Source: Myxococcales bacterium
Lineage (GTDB): Bacteria; Myxococcota_A; Polyangia; Polyangiales; Polyangiaceae
Assembly: GCA_016191785.1 (NCBI GenBank)
Contig: JACPVJ010000144.1
Coordinates: forward strand, 1 to 64,000
Reading direction: 5' to 3'
DNA length: 64,000 bases
Shown: piece by piece, positions 22,779 through 31,098 of the stretch
Position numbering within the stretch: the first letter of the stretch is position 1
Layout: every line of letters begins with the position of its first letter
The notes under the pieces: generated by a model
Told to the model about the DNA's origin: nothing
The model's input: only the letters and a program-made list of their open reading frames with translations
Databases searched by the model: none
Position numbers and translations under genes: made by a program

Positions 22779-22799
22779 GCCCGGGGCAGCTCCCCGGGC
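22779..22799 (-). terminator. Perfect GC hairpin after the LAS-peptidase gene
   Basis: GCCCGGGG (22779-22786) pairs with CCCCGGGC (22792-22799), loop CAGCT. It lies 24 bases past the stop of the upstream minus-strand gene. No U-tract. Confidence 0.4.
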
Positions 22800-22822
22800 T
22801 CAGCCCGCCGAAACCCGGGCGA

Positions 22823-24352
22823 TCACAGGCCGCCGAGCGGCTTGTCGAACTGGAAGAGCGGCTCGCCCTCGGTGACCAGGGCGTGACCGGGCACGTTCAC
22901 CAGTGACATCAGCGAGCTGTCGCTCGAGATCTGGCCGGACACCAAGGACCGATCGAACGGGGCGATCGGCGACAGCGTGTTCGGGTTCACGGCGAGCTTG
23001 CCGGTGATCGACAGATGCATGTGGTGGTGGTGGAACTGGTACCACCCCATACCGGTGTTGGTGGTCTCGAACGCCAGCTTGGACTTCACCGCCGTGCAGG
23101 ACTTCTGCGGTAGCCAGCCGGTGGAGCAGAGCGCCGGCATCGCGCTCTCGACCAGCGGCCCGACCTGGCCGTCGACGCCGATCACCCGGACGAGCTCACT
23201 CGACATCATCGCGCCGAGGTAGAGCGTGGTGCGCCACAGGTCGAGCTTGTCGGGCGCCGAAACGCAGTGGTACTGGTCCTTGCCGCCAGACGTGTGCTCG
23301 CAGACGGGGCGGAGCTTGTTGTCGGGCGTGCCGGCCTGGAAGTACGCCATGTCGATGTCGTGACCGTTGACGTGCGTCCCGGCGGGGTGGCCGGGCTGAC
23401 CGACCGAGGTCCCGGGGATCGCGCCGTTGGACTCGCTCATGTCACCCAGGCCGATGAGCCCACCGTTCCCGGTGGTCCAGCTCTTTGCCTTGCAGTCGAC
23501 GTAGGCGGCCGCGTACTTCACGAGCATCTGCGTGTCTCGACGCAGGTAGCTCCGGTACTGGTTCGACGAAGTCTCGCCGTTGATCGGGTAGTCCTCGTAA
23601 CCCGGACCGAGATCGGGCTCAAACGGCAAGAGCTCGCTGCAATAGGCCAGCGTGCCGGTGCAATCGCGCTGCGGAAGCTTGCCGGTGCAGTCGGGGCCGG
23701 GGCCGGGGCCGGGGCCATTGCCGTCTGGAACGCACTTGCCCGAAGGCGTGTCGCACTTCAGCCCGGACGGGCAGCTGCCGGCGGTGCAGGGCTTGGGCTC
23801 GCAATTCAACGTCTTCGGATTGCAGACCTCGGTCGATTCGCACTCCGAGTTGTCCTTGCAACCAGGCACGCAGGCGCCGGCCGAGGGCTCGCACGCATAC
23901 GCGCTCGCGCACTGGCTGGTGTCGGTGCACGTCTGGAGGCAGAAGGTCTTGCCGCTGGTCATCTTGAAGCAATCGCTTCCATTCGGGCACGAGCCGGGTT
24001 GGCAGTTGGCGATCGCGCAGTAGCCGTTCGGCCAGCCCTGGTCGGCGGTGATGCACACCGCGCCCGCTCCCGTGCAGTCGCCGTCCTTCGCACACGGCGC
24101 ACCGATGTTCCCCTGGGTCGGGCCTCCGCCCGCGCCGCCACCGCCGCCCGTCGCCCCCGCGCCGGCCGCGCCGCCGACGTTGCCGCCGCCGACACCGCCG
24201 CCCATACCGCCGAAGTTGCCGCCACCGCCGCCCACCGCGCCGCTGCCGCCCGTGGCCTGGTTGCCTCCGCCGCCCCCACCCGAGGAACAGGCCGCGACGA
24301 CGGCCGTGATGAAGACCGCTGATACACCGAGAGAGATCTTGTTTTTCTTCAT
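22823..24352 (-). CDS. LAS-type metallopeptidase lipoprotein with Cys-rich linker
   Basis: 509 residues. The signal peptide ends in a lipobox (ITAVVAAC), then a Gly-rich linker to about residue 70, then a Cys-rich part (about 70-230) with repeating C.xG.C.NGS / GACVPGC patterns. The C-terminal part looks like the M15/M74 (LAS) zinc peptidase fold: a His/Asp pair in THVNGHDIDMAYFQ and a His-rich QFHHHHMHLSITG for the third zinc ligand. Such enzymes cut peptidoglycan cross-links (murein endopeptidase MepA type) or related amide bonds. ATG 24352 (MKKNKISLG) is preceded by GGTGGGCGCC; an in-frame ATG upstream lacks a ribosome site. I cannot tell whether catalytic activity is preserved. Confidence 0.7.
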   Translation of the reverse strand: MKKNKISLGVSAVFITAVVAACSSGGGGGGNQATGGSGAVGGGGGNFGGMGGGVGGGNVGGAAGAGATGGGGGAGGGPTQGNIGAPCAKDGDCTGAGAVCITADQGWPNGYCAIANCQPGSCPNGSDCFKMTSGKTFCLQTCTDTSQCASAYACEPSAGACVPGCKDNSECESTEVCNPKTLNCEPKPCTAGSCPSGLKCDTPSGKCVPDGNGPGPGPGPDCTGKLPQRDCTGTLAYCSELLPFEPDLGPGYEDYPINGETSSNQYRSYLRRDTQMLVKYAAAYVDCKAKSWTTGNGGLIGLGDMSESNGAIPGTSVGQPGHPAGTHVNGHDIDMAYFQAGTPDNKLRPVCEHTSGGKDQYHCVSAPDKLDLWRTTLYLGAMMSSELVRVIGVDGQVGPLVESAMPALCSTGWLPQKSCTAVKSKLAFETTNTGMGWYQFHHHHMHLSITGKLAVNPNTLSPIAPFDRSLVSGQISSDSSLMSLVNVPGHALVTEGEPLFQFDKPLGGL

Positions 24353-24518
24353 GGCGCCCACCATGTGGTCAATGGGGCGAGCGAATGACACAATGTGGGC
24401 AGGGCTGCAAGCGCGTGTGCGGGGCATCGGCTCAAGTCGCGGGACTCGCGCGCAAATGCCCGGGGTTGGCGGCGCGTGCGGCCATCCGAGTCGTAGGCCG
24501 CGCGCGCGAGGCGGCGCG

Positions 24519-25016
24519 TCAGACCAGCGGCTCGAAGTCCCGATCGAGCACGGTCTTGCGGCCGTCACGTGCCGCGTTGCGGATCGCTTCGTTGCACAGC
24601 TTGCGCAAGTGCTCCGAGAGCACACCGGTCACCGAATCCGAGGTGTTCATTCCGGACCGCGCCCGAACGTACGCCTTGACCTTGGACACGACCACCAGCA
24701 CTTCCTTCGGCAGGTCGTCGCCCTCGCCGCTGCTGACGATCCGCCGGCGGGGAACCTCGTCCAGCTCTGCCGGAGCGTCGCCCTCGCGTTCCTCCGCTTC
24801 GCGCAGCTTCTGCCACTCGGCGGCGGTCGGAGCCTTGCGTTCTTCCGCCCACGCGTCACGGTGCCTGGCCTCCGGCACGTGAGCGTCCCAGCACGGCACC
24901 GAGCAGAAATAGAGCCCCGTGCGCTTGCGGTTGCAGGTCGAGACGCTGCACACCCAGTACTTCTGCTCGTAGTCGAGGGGGCGTTTGCAGGTCGAGCAGA
25001 TCTTCCACTGTGCCAT
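24519..25016 (-). CDS. Zinc-finger plus histone-fold protein
   Basis: 165 residues. Residues 1-55 contain ordered Cys/His ligands: C7-C10, C23-C28, C38-C42, then H46 and H52, a treble-clef-like zinc module. Residues 60-100 are a charged linker. Residues 103-165 match a histone fold: helix 1 about 103-121, helix 2 about 126-150 (SVTGVLSEHLRKLCNEAIRN), loop with GRKTV and a short helix 3 (DRDFEPL). The histone signature R-x-T-x4-D is present as R153, T155, D160. This is much more like archaeal histones and the histone-fold proteins reported from bacteria than like HU or H-NS. It probably binds DNA, with the zinc module in protein contact or targeting. It lies 17 bases after the DUF4388 gene in one operon with a Ser/Thr kinase. 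Whether it forms nucleosome-like particles is unknown. Confidence 0.72.
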   Translation of the reverse strand: MAQWKICSTCKRPLDYEQKYWVCSVSTCNRKRTGLYFCSVPCWDAHVPEARHRDAWAEERKAPTAAEWQKLREAEEREGDAPAELDEVPRRRIVSSGEGDDLPKEVLVVVSKVKAYVRARSGMNTSDSVTGVLSEHLRKLCNEAIRNAARDGRKTVLDRDFEPLV

Positions 25017-25033
25017 GTGACGAGCTCCGGGGA

Positions 25034-28000
25034 TCAGGTTTTCTTGGGTCCACGCGTCGAGCTCCGCGCGGGCCTCGACGTGGCGCGCGGCGCCGCTTCG
25101 ATGGGTGCGATGCAGCGGGTGACCATCAGCAAGTAGACCACACGACGGATGACGTCGGGGTCGTGACCGGCCTCGACCAACTCGGGAAGAGATGCTTGGG
25201 TCATCCCGATGGCGTCGGCCACCGTCGCCTCCGCCACGTCGAGCTCGAACGCTTCGAGATCGGACTCGGGGTGAAGGTGCAGGGCGTTCCCGGCCAGCCG
25301 GGTCAGCACGCGGTCCATCTGGGCCTCTTCGGGGTGCGCTCGCAGCCCGAGGGTGAGCGTCGCGAGTGGCGACGCCATTCCGGGGATGTTCCCCCAGATC
25401 GCTTCCAGCAGGTCGAGCCCGTTGTAAAACGAGTATTTCGTCCCCTGGGGCAGGCCGAACAGGTAGATCAGGCGCTCTTCCAGCTGCTGGTTGCGAACCT
25501 CCGCGATCTGGTCGGCAGTGACCAAGCCGAACTCGATCAGCTCGGTCTCGAGGGTGGCCTCGTGGCTGGGCGGCTGCGAGATGGGCTCGCCCTCGAGCTG
25601 AGATTGCTCGAGCAAGCCGTGCGCAACCAGCGTGGCGCCAAGCGGTGCCACCTTGCGCCCGGTGTGGAGCTTGGTGGGAATGCCCTCCTGGAAATACCCA
25701 GCGTGCTCCACCGGGGAGTCTTCTTTGCGCTCGACGGGCTCGGTGAAGATCAGCGTGCCGCTGAGCGAACGATCCAAGAGGTAGAGCAAGATGTGGGAAA
25801 ACGGGGTTCGCTCGAAGGAGCCGCTGGCGCTCGGGGCGTGGATCTGATCGATGCCGCCACCGGCCTCGCGCTCGTTGGGCGGGAGCGTCTTGGGCGCGCG
25901 ACGCCACTGGATCGACGGAGCCGACGGCTCGACCTCGGAGATCTCGAGGGGGTCTTGCGCGTCTTCTCCGGGCGCCGGGTTGCCTTGAGGCGGCGCGACC
26001 GCGGCAGAGGTGCGTCGAACCACCGACGGGCCGCTGGCCGGTGGCGGCGGCGCTCGCAACGCCCCGCTCTTGCTGGGCGTGTCGTCGATGCCCGGAGGCG
26101 CGACGGACTTGCGCGGCGGGCCGACCGACGGCGGAGCGCCCGCCGCGCGCCGCAGCACGGCAGACGGCGACGACGACGACGACGGCATCGAGGGTGTCGA
26201 CGGTGTCGACGGGTACGACTGTGACGTCAGCTCGACGCTCCGCATCTCGGCGCTCTTGTGCTCGGCGCTGCGCAGGTCGGACGAGTCGTGGATCACGGTG
26301 GCGTCTTCCGAGCTCGGCAAGCGCAGCGCGCGCGGCGGCGCCACCGGCATCACCCCGGGGCTGACCGGTCGACCCGCCCGGGCCGGAGCGGCGCGCACCG
26401 GTTCGGGAGGCGCAGCGACCGGCGGCGGCGCCTCCGCCGGCGGCGCCGCGGGAAGCTCTTGAACCGAGTCCGGCTCGAGCTCTTCGAGCACTTCCGTGAC
26501 GGACTCGGGCGCGAGCGCGATGGGTTCGGGCTCTGCTTCCGGCGCGAGCGCGATGGGTTCGGGCTCCGCCTCGGGCTCCGGTGCGAGATCGCCGAACACG
26601 TCGGGCAGCTCGGGCTCCCAGGGCAGCGCGGTCCGGTCCACCTCCTGCGGCTCGGGCGGTGCGCTCGGGATCACATCGACGGCAACACCGCTCGCGGCCG
26701 CGGGTGGCACGGTCGGCACCGCGTTCAGCGCTTCGTCGTAGCTGTCGGGTGGCTCGGAAGGCGGGCGCTGGGGGGCGGGCGCCGGCGCCGGCGTTGCCGC
26801 CAGCACCTTGGCTTGGGCCTCCGCCAGCGCGGCGTCGGCGTCGATCACGCCCACGACCTGGCGCGCAGGGTCGTTCACCAGATCGAGGGCGACCCGCGCT
26901 TTGAGCAGCTGCCCCGCCGCGTCGTACACCAATCGGACGGTGGGGTTCACGTAGTCCGCGGGTTCGGCCGGCGTCTTGGTCACCACCCCCCGCTCGCCGG
27001 TGTTGAGCTGCACGGCAGTGCCCCGCGGGAAGATTCCGAGCGCGCCCACCAAGAGGGCGAGCATCGCGCGCTCGGTCGCGTCCTTCGCCTCGGCGCGCAT
27101 GCGCTCGATGGCCTCGTCCGGCGTCGGCGTGGTGCTCGCGGCCAAGTCGGGCTCGAGCAACTCGTTGAAGCGGTTCGCCGTCGCGACGATGCGCGGAGCC
27201 ACCATCGCTCGCCGCGCGCCGCCGTACAGCGGGCCGAAGCGGTCCGCCTGACGCATCCAGTGGGATTCGTAGCCGATCACCGTGCGGATCATCGACGCCG
27301 GCCGCAGCTGCCCGAGGGCCGTCAGCACCAGCGCGGTAGCGGCGGGCAGTCGCTGCTCGGCGTCCTCCGTCATTCGCATCACCACCACGTCGTTGCCGCG
27401 GCCGACGATCCCCGTGACCAGGGGGTGCGCCACGTCGAAGAACAGCGCGCTCATGGCGATGCGCGCCAGCACTCCGAGGTCGGTGGTGAGCTGACGCGCC
27501 ATCGTCACCGCCAGAATGCTGCGGTTCACCGCGCGCCCAGCGGCGTCGTGGTTCAAGTTTCGCATGGCGGTGATGCCGAGGAACGCAGGAGCGTCGCCCT
27601 CGGAGAGCATCACCAGGCGCTGGGCCAGGCGTTTGGCGTGGTGCGGCAGCTGATAGCGCCCGTTGGTCAGATTCTCGAAGATGCGGCGCATGACCACCAC
27701 GCTGGTGGCGTAGGTCCGCACGACCTGCTCTTCGATGCTCAGGTCTTCTTCGTCGTCCATCCGCGCCGGCGGCACGTAACGCAGGCGAATGCGTGGCGAC
27801 GGCTCGATGACGCCGTTCTCGGCGCGGGCGTCCTTCTGCTGGAACAGGCGAGCCAGCGAGGTCAGATCGGAGCGGTTGGCGTCGGTCTCGATCATCACCT
27901 CCGACACGCCCAACCGGCGGATCATCGTCCCGAGCTCGAGCGCGTTTTCGTACTCGCCACGGGACGCCTTGAGCAAGTGCCCCGCCACGAACACGGTGTT

Positions 28001-28255
28001 CTTCGCGAAGAGCAGCGTCAGGGCCTCGCCGGTCGCGGCGCCGAAGCCGCGGAGCGCCTCGACCGTCTGGTCGATTTGCTGCAGCACCGCCATGTTGTCG
28101 ATGGCGTGCAGCTGCACGATCTTGAGCAGGCGAAAGATCTGCAGCGCCAGCGCGGCGCCCAGCTCGCGTTGCTGGTGCGCCTGGGCCAGCTCGGCAACGT
28201 TCCTGAGATACGCGTTCTGCTGACCGTCGTCCGCGTTCTGGAGCTCGATGCTCAT
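25034..28255 (-). CDS. Large DUF4388 protein with HD-like N-terminal region
   Basis: 1073 residues. ATG 28255 overlaps the upstream kinase stop by four bases (ATGA). Residues 1-450 are helical, with a stretch LFFDVAHPLV near 275 and SHWMRQADRFGPLYGG near 335 reminiscent of HD/HD-GYP-type proteins. The canonical HD and GYP residues are not all evident. Residues about 470-820 are a low-complexity region very rich in Pro, Glu, Ala and Ser. The C-terminal 280 residues begin with a DUF4388 domain (SFERTPFSHILLYLLDRSLSGTLIFTE), a fold typical of myxobacterial and deltaproteobacterial signalling and gliding proteins. It is placed between the kinase and the histone-fold gene and so may be a phosphorylation target or adaptor. 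Role unknown. Confidence 0.75.
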   Translation of the reverse strand: MSIELQNADDGQQNAYLRNVAELAQAHQQRELGAALALQIFRLLKIVQLHAIDNMAVLQQIDQTVEALRGFGAATGEALTLLFAKNTVFVAGHLLKASRGEYENALELGTMIRRLGVSEVMIETDANRSDLTSLARLFQQKDARAENGVIEPSPRIRLRYVPPARMDDEEDLSIEEQVVRTYATSVVVMRRIFENLTNGRYQLPHHAKRLAQRLVMLSEGDAPAFLGITAMRNLNHDAAGRAVNRSILAVTMARQLTTDLGVLARIAMSALFFDVAHPLVTGIVGRGNDVVVMRMTEDAEQRLPAATALVLTALGQLRPASMIRTVIGYESHWMRQADRFGPLYGGARRAMVAPRIVATANRFNELLEPDLAASTTPTPDEAIERMRAEAKDATERAMLALLVGALGIFPRGTAVQLNTGERGVVTKTPAEPADYVNPTVRLVYDAAGQLLKARVALDLVNDPARQVVGVIDADAALAEAQAKVLAATPAPAPAPQRPPSEPPDSYDEALNAVPTVPPAAASGVAVDVIPSAPPEPQEVDRTALPWEPELPDVFGDLAPEPEAEPEPIALAPEAEPEPIALAPESVTEVLEELEPDSVQELPAAPPAEAPPPVAAPPEPVRAAPARAGRPVSPGVMPVAPPRALRLPSSEDATVIHDSSDLRSAEHKSAEMRSVELTSQSYPSTPSTPSMPSSSSSPSAVLRRAAGAPPSVGPPRKSVAPPGIDDTPSKSGALRAPPPPASGPSVVRRTSAAVAPPQGNPAPGEDAQDPLEISEVEPSAPSIQWRRAPKTLPPNEREAGGGIDQIHAPSASGSFERTPFSHILLYLLDRSLSGTLIFTEPVERKEDSPVEHAGYFQEGIPTKLHTGRKVAPLGATLVAHGLLEQSQLEGEPISQPPSHEATLETELIEFGLVTADQIAEVRNQQLEERLIYLFGLPQGTKYSFYNGLDLLEAIWGNIPGMASPLATLTLGLRAHPEEAQMDRVLTRLAGNALHLHPESDLEAFELDVAEATVADAIGMTQASLPELVEAGHDPDVIRRVVYLLMVTRCIAPIEAAPRATSRPARSSTRGPKKT

Positions 28256-30993
28256 CGCCCCCTCAGTCGCGCCCGGAGCTGCGTGGCGGCCTGGAGCGCG
28301 CCGTTCTTCACCGCGGCCGAGTTGCCCCACTTGCCGGCCGCTTGGTCGAACACGTCCAGAACGTCCTTCGAGGTGGAGACGCGCGCGAGGAAGGTCATGG
28401 CCAAGATGCGCGTGTCGTCAACGTCCTCGCGCGTGAACATTCCGGCCTTCGACACCAGATCTTTCAAGACCGCCTCGCCGCGACCGGGCGACAGCTCGAA
28501 CAAGGTCTCGAAGAACAGCTGGCGCTCGTCGACGGCCAGCTTGTGGAAGGCCTGACTCTGGATGTGGAGCGCGAGCGGCGGACCGGCCTCTTTGACCTTG
28601 TAACGAACCAGCGTGCGAAGCGCCGCCATCCGCACCGCCTGATCGGGGTCGGTCATCAACTTGCCGAGCTCGTCGCGCAGGCCATCCATGTTGGCCGCGG
28701 CCCGCATGGCGACGGCTTCGACGCGGATCTCGGCGTGCGGGCTGGACTCGGCCTTGCGCAGCGCGACCGATGCGGCCTCGGTCTTCAGGCGGCCGAGCAG
28801 CGCCAAGATCACCTTGCCGCGGGCCAAGTCGGGATCGTCGAGCAGCTCCGCGATGCGGTCTTCGTGACCCGGCGCGTTCCGCTCCAGGTAGCGAAGGAGT
28901 GCGTTGCGGATGTCCTCGATGTCGGCGCGTGCCATCGCCCCGAGCACCGTGTCGAAGGCTTCGACGCCCACGTCCTCGAGCAGCACGGCCAGGTACGGGG
29001 CAGTGCGCGCGATCTTCGGCCACTCGCTCTCGGGGAGCTTTCGCGTGAGCTCTTTCAGCACCAGGGCCATGGTCTCGGTGTCGAACACGCTCCGGACCAG
29101 CTCGCGACGAATCTCGACGCCCCCGCGCACCGTGACGCTCTCGGCCACGGCCACCACCATGCGAAGCGCGAACTCCAGCGTCTGGCTCGCTGCGTTTTCG
29201 TGCAGGGCTCCGCTCAGGGGCACGGCCGCCAGCGGCAGGTTCCCGAAGGTCACCGCGTCGTTGGCCGCGTCGGCCAAGACGTCGACGAAGCGGGCTTCCC
29301 ACTCGTGCTCTGGCATGTCCATCGCGGCGGAAATCGCCGCCCGCGAGCGGTCGTCGAGCGAGAGCGCGTGGGAGGCGCGCACGGCGCGCAGCGCGACCTG
29401 CCGCGCAGCGATCGCGGCGGCTTTCTCTTCCAGATCCATGCCCTCGTCACCGTCGGCACCCTCACCGCGGCGCCGGTTCATCTCGGCCAAGATGCGGTGA
29501 CCTTCCTCGAGCAGCCGTTCGTACTGCCGAGCCGCTTCGTCAGAGGCGTTCAGCGCGAGAAACGACATGACGACGACGTAGCGGATGTGGTCGAAGCCGC
29601 GCTCCCAGAACGCGGTCGCCATGTCGTCTTCGGGCGAGAAATCCCGATACGGGTCCTTGCGGATCAGCTCGAGCCAGGCCCGAAGCTCGTCGGCGGTCAA
29701 CCCCGGCAGGAAGCTGAACCGCCGGAACCCGCTGGCGAACAGGTTGTAAGGGATCTCGTCGAACGGATGGAGGGGCTCCCACAGCACCACCCCACGCTTG
29801 GTGAACGAGTGTGGCTTCACGTCGAACACGAAGTCCTCGGGGTGCCGGTGGGTCACCTGCGAGAGCACCTCGGCCGTGGACGCGATCTGCTGGGTCGTGA
29901 CGGGGTGCTCCCAGGTGTACTGGCGCACGGCGGTCAGCGCGCGCTCGATGTGACGAAAAGCCTCTTGCAGCTCGGTGACCAGCTGCTGCTCTTCGACGGT
30001 GAGCGGCTCTTCCCTGCCCGCCGCTTCTTCTTCTTGCTCGGCGAGGGCGGCCAGCTGGTTGGCGACGGCAGCCTTCTTCTCTGGCTCGGGTTCGACCACC
30101 CCGGCTGCGCCCTGCACCACGGAGAGGACCCGGGCGATCTCGTCCCGCATCTCCTGGGCACTCTGGAAGCGGTTGCGGGGGTCCCACTGCAGCGCGCGGT
30201 CCACCAGCGCCACGACGTCGGGTGGGAGGTCCGACTTGGCCCGTGCGACGCTGGGCGCCGGCCTCGTCGCAGCGAGCACGAAGGCCTCTTGGTGTGAACG
30301 CCCCTCGTGCAGGCGCTTGCCGCTCAGCATCGCGTGGAGCACGGCACCGATCGAGAACAGGTCGGTTCGCGCGTCGATCCGGTCGTTCGAGCCGAGCGCC
30401 TGCTCGGGGGCCATGTACGCGGGGGTGCCGAGCGCAGTGCCCGCCAACGTCGGGTCGACGCCCGCCTCGCGGAGCCGAGCCACGCCGAAGTCGAGCACTT
30501 TGACGTAGCCCGAGTCCGTGACGAAGATGTTCGCGGGCTTGAGGTCGCGGTGAACGATGTTCATGCCGTGACAGACCGCGAGGAAGTCCAGTACGCGATC
30601 GATGATCTCGAGCGCGTACTCGACGGGCAGCGCGCGGTTGTGCCGCTTCCAGAGCTTGTCGAGGGTGACGCCCTCGAGCAGCTCCATCACGAAGTACGGG
30701 TCGCCTTCGTCGCTCTGACCCTCGTCGTAGATCTCGACGCGACCCGAGTGGTCGACGGCCTGGGTGAGCTTGGCCTCGCGGATGAAGCGCTGACGAACGC
30801 CGTCGTTCGTCGAAAACTCGCTGTGGAGCACCTTGATGGCGACGGCCGTCCCGGCTTCGTCGTGGCTCAGGTAGACGGCCGCCATGCCGCCGAGCCCGAT
30901 CAACTTCTCGATCGGCCACTTGCCCGCAACGACTTGCCCGATGCGCTGCTTGGCGAGGCTCAGCTCGTCCTGAACTGGCTGCTCTGCGGCCAT
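28252..30993 (-). CDS. Ser/Thr protein kinase with long HEAT-like C-terminal region
   Basis: 913 residues. N-terminal Hanks-type kinase (about 20-290): GLGGMAAVY glycine loop, VAIKVL (catalytic Lys), HRDLKPANI, LDFGVARL and GTPAYMAPEQ. All catalytic residues are present. There is no membrane helix. After a charged linker (about 300-360), residues about 370-560 form an unknown helical domain, and the last 340 residues look like HEAT-type repeats (PHAEIRVEAVAMRAAANM, DPDQAVRMAALRTLVRY). First gene of an operon with the DUF4388 gene (ATGA overlap) and the histone-fold gene. It should phosphorylate cytoplasmic partners; the obvious candidates are its operon mates. Confidence 0.88.
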   Translation of the reverse strand: MAAEQPVQDELSLAKQRIGQVVAGKWPIEKLIGLGGMAAVYLSHDEAGTAVAIKVLHSEFSTNDGVRQRFIREAKLTQAVDHSGRVEIYDEGQSDEGDPYFVMELLEGVTLDKLWKRHNRALPVEYALEIIDRVLDFLAVCHGMNIVHRDLKPANIFVTDSGYVKVLDFGVARLREAGVDPTLAGTALGTPAYMAPEQALGSNDRIDARTDLFSIGAVLHAMLSGKRLHEGRSHQEAFVLAATRPAPSVARAKSDLPPDVVALVDRALQWDPRNRFQSAQEMRDEIARVLSVVQGAAGVVEPEPEKKAAVANQLAALAEQEEEAAGREEPLTVEEQQLVTELQEAFRHIERALTAVRQYTWEHPVTTQQIASTAEVLSQVTHRHPEDFVFDVKPHSFTKRGVVLWEPLHPFDEIPYNLFASGFRRFSFLPGLTADELRAWLELIRKDPYRDFSPEDDMATAFWERGFDHIRYVVVMSFLALNASDEAARQYERLLEEGHRILAEMNRRRGEGADGDEGMDLEEKAAAIAARQVALRAVRASHALSLDDRSRAAISAAMDMPEHEWEARFVDVLADAANDAVTFGNLPLAAVPLSGALHENAASQTLEFALRMVVAVAESVTVRGGVEIRRELVRSVFDTETMALVLKELTRKLPESEWPKIARTAPYLAVLLEDVGVEAFDTVLGAMARADIEDIRNALLRYLERNAPGHEDRIAELLDDPDLARGKVILALLGRLKTEAASVALRKAESSPHAEIRVEAVAMRAAANMDGLRDELGKLMTDPDQAVRMAALRTLVRYKVKEAGPPLALHIQSQAFHKLAVDERQLFFETLFELSPGRGEAVLKDLVSKAGMFTREDVDDTRILAMTFLARVSTSKDVLDVFDQAAGKWGNSAAVKNGALQAATQLRARLRGR

Positions 30994-31098
30994 GGGGATG
31001 CCCGACCGGGACGAGTCATCATAGAAGCGTGGGTGAGCGAGGCAAGCGCAGGAGCCCGGATTCCCTTCAGGTTTTGCCCGCCCCGGCGGAACGTGCGT

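Noticed and set aside
22779-22799. Perfect GC hairpin as a definite rho-independent terminator
   Set aside because: No U-tract follows on the minus strand, so it is listed only as a low-confidence terminator candidate.
26258-28555. 765-codon plus-strand frame opposite the DUF4388 gene
   Set aside because: Composition is Arg/His/Gly-rich and shadow-like; no motifs, and the minus-strand reading has recognisable domains and operon spacing.
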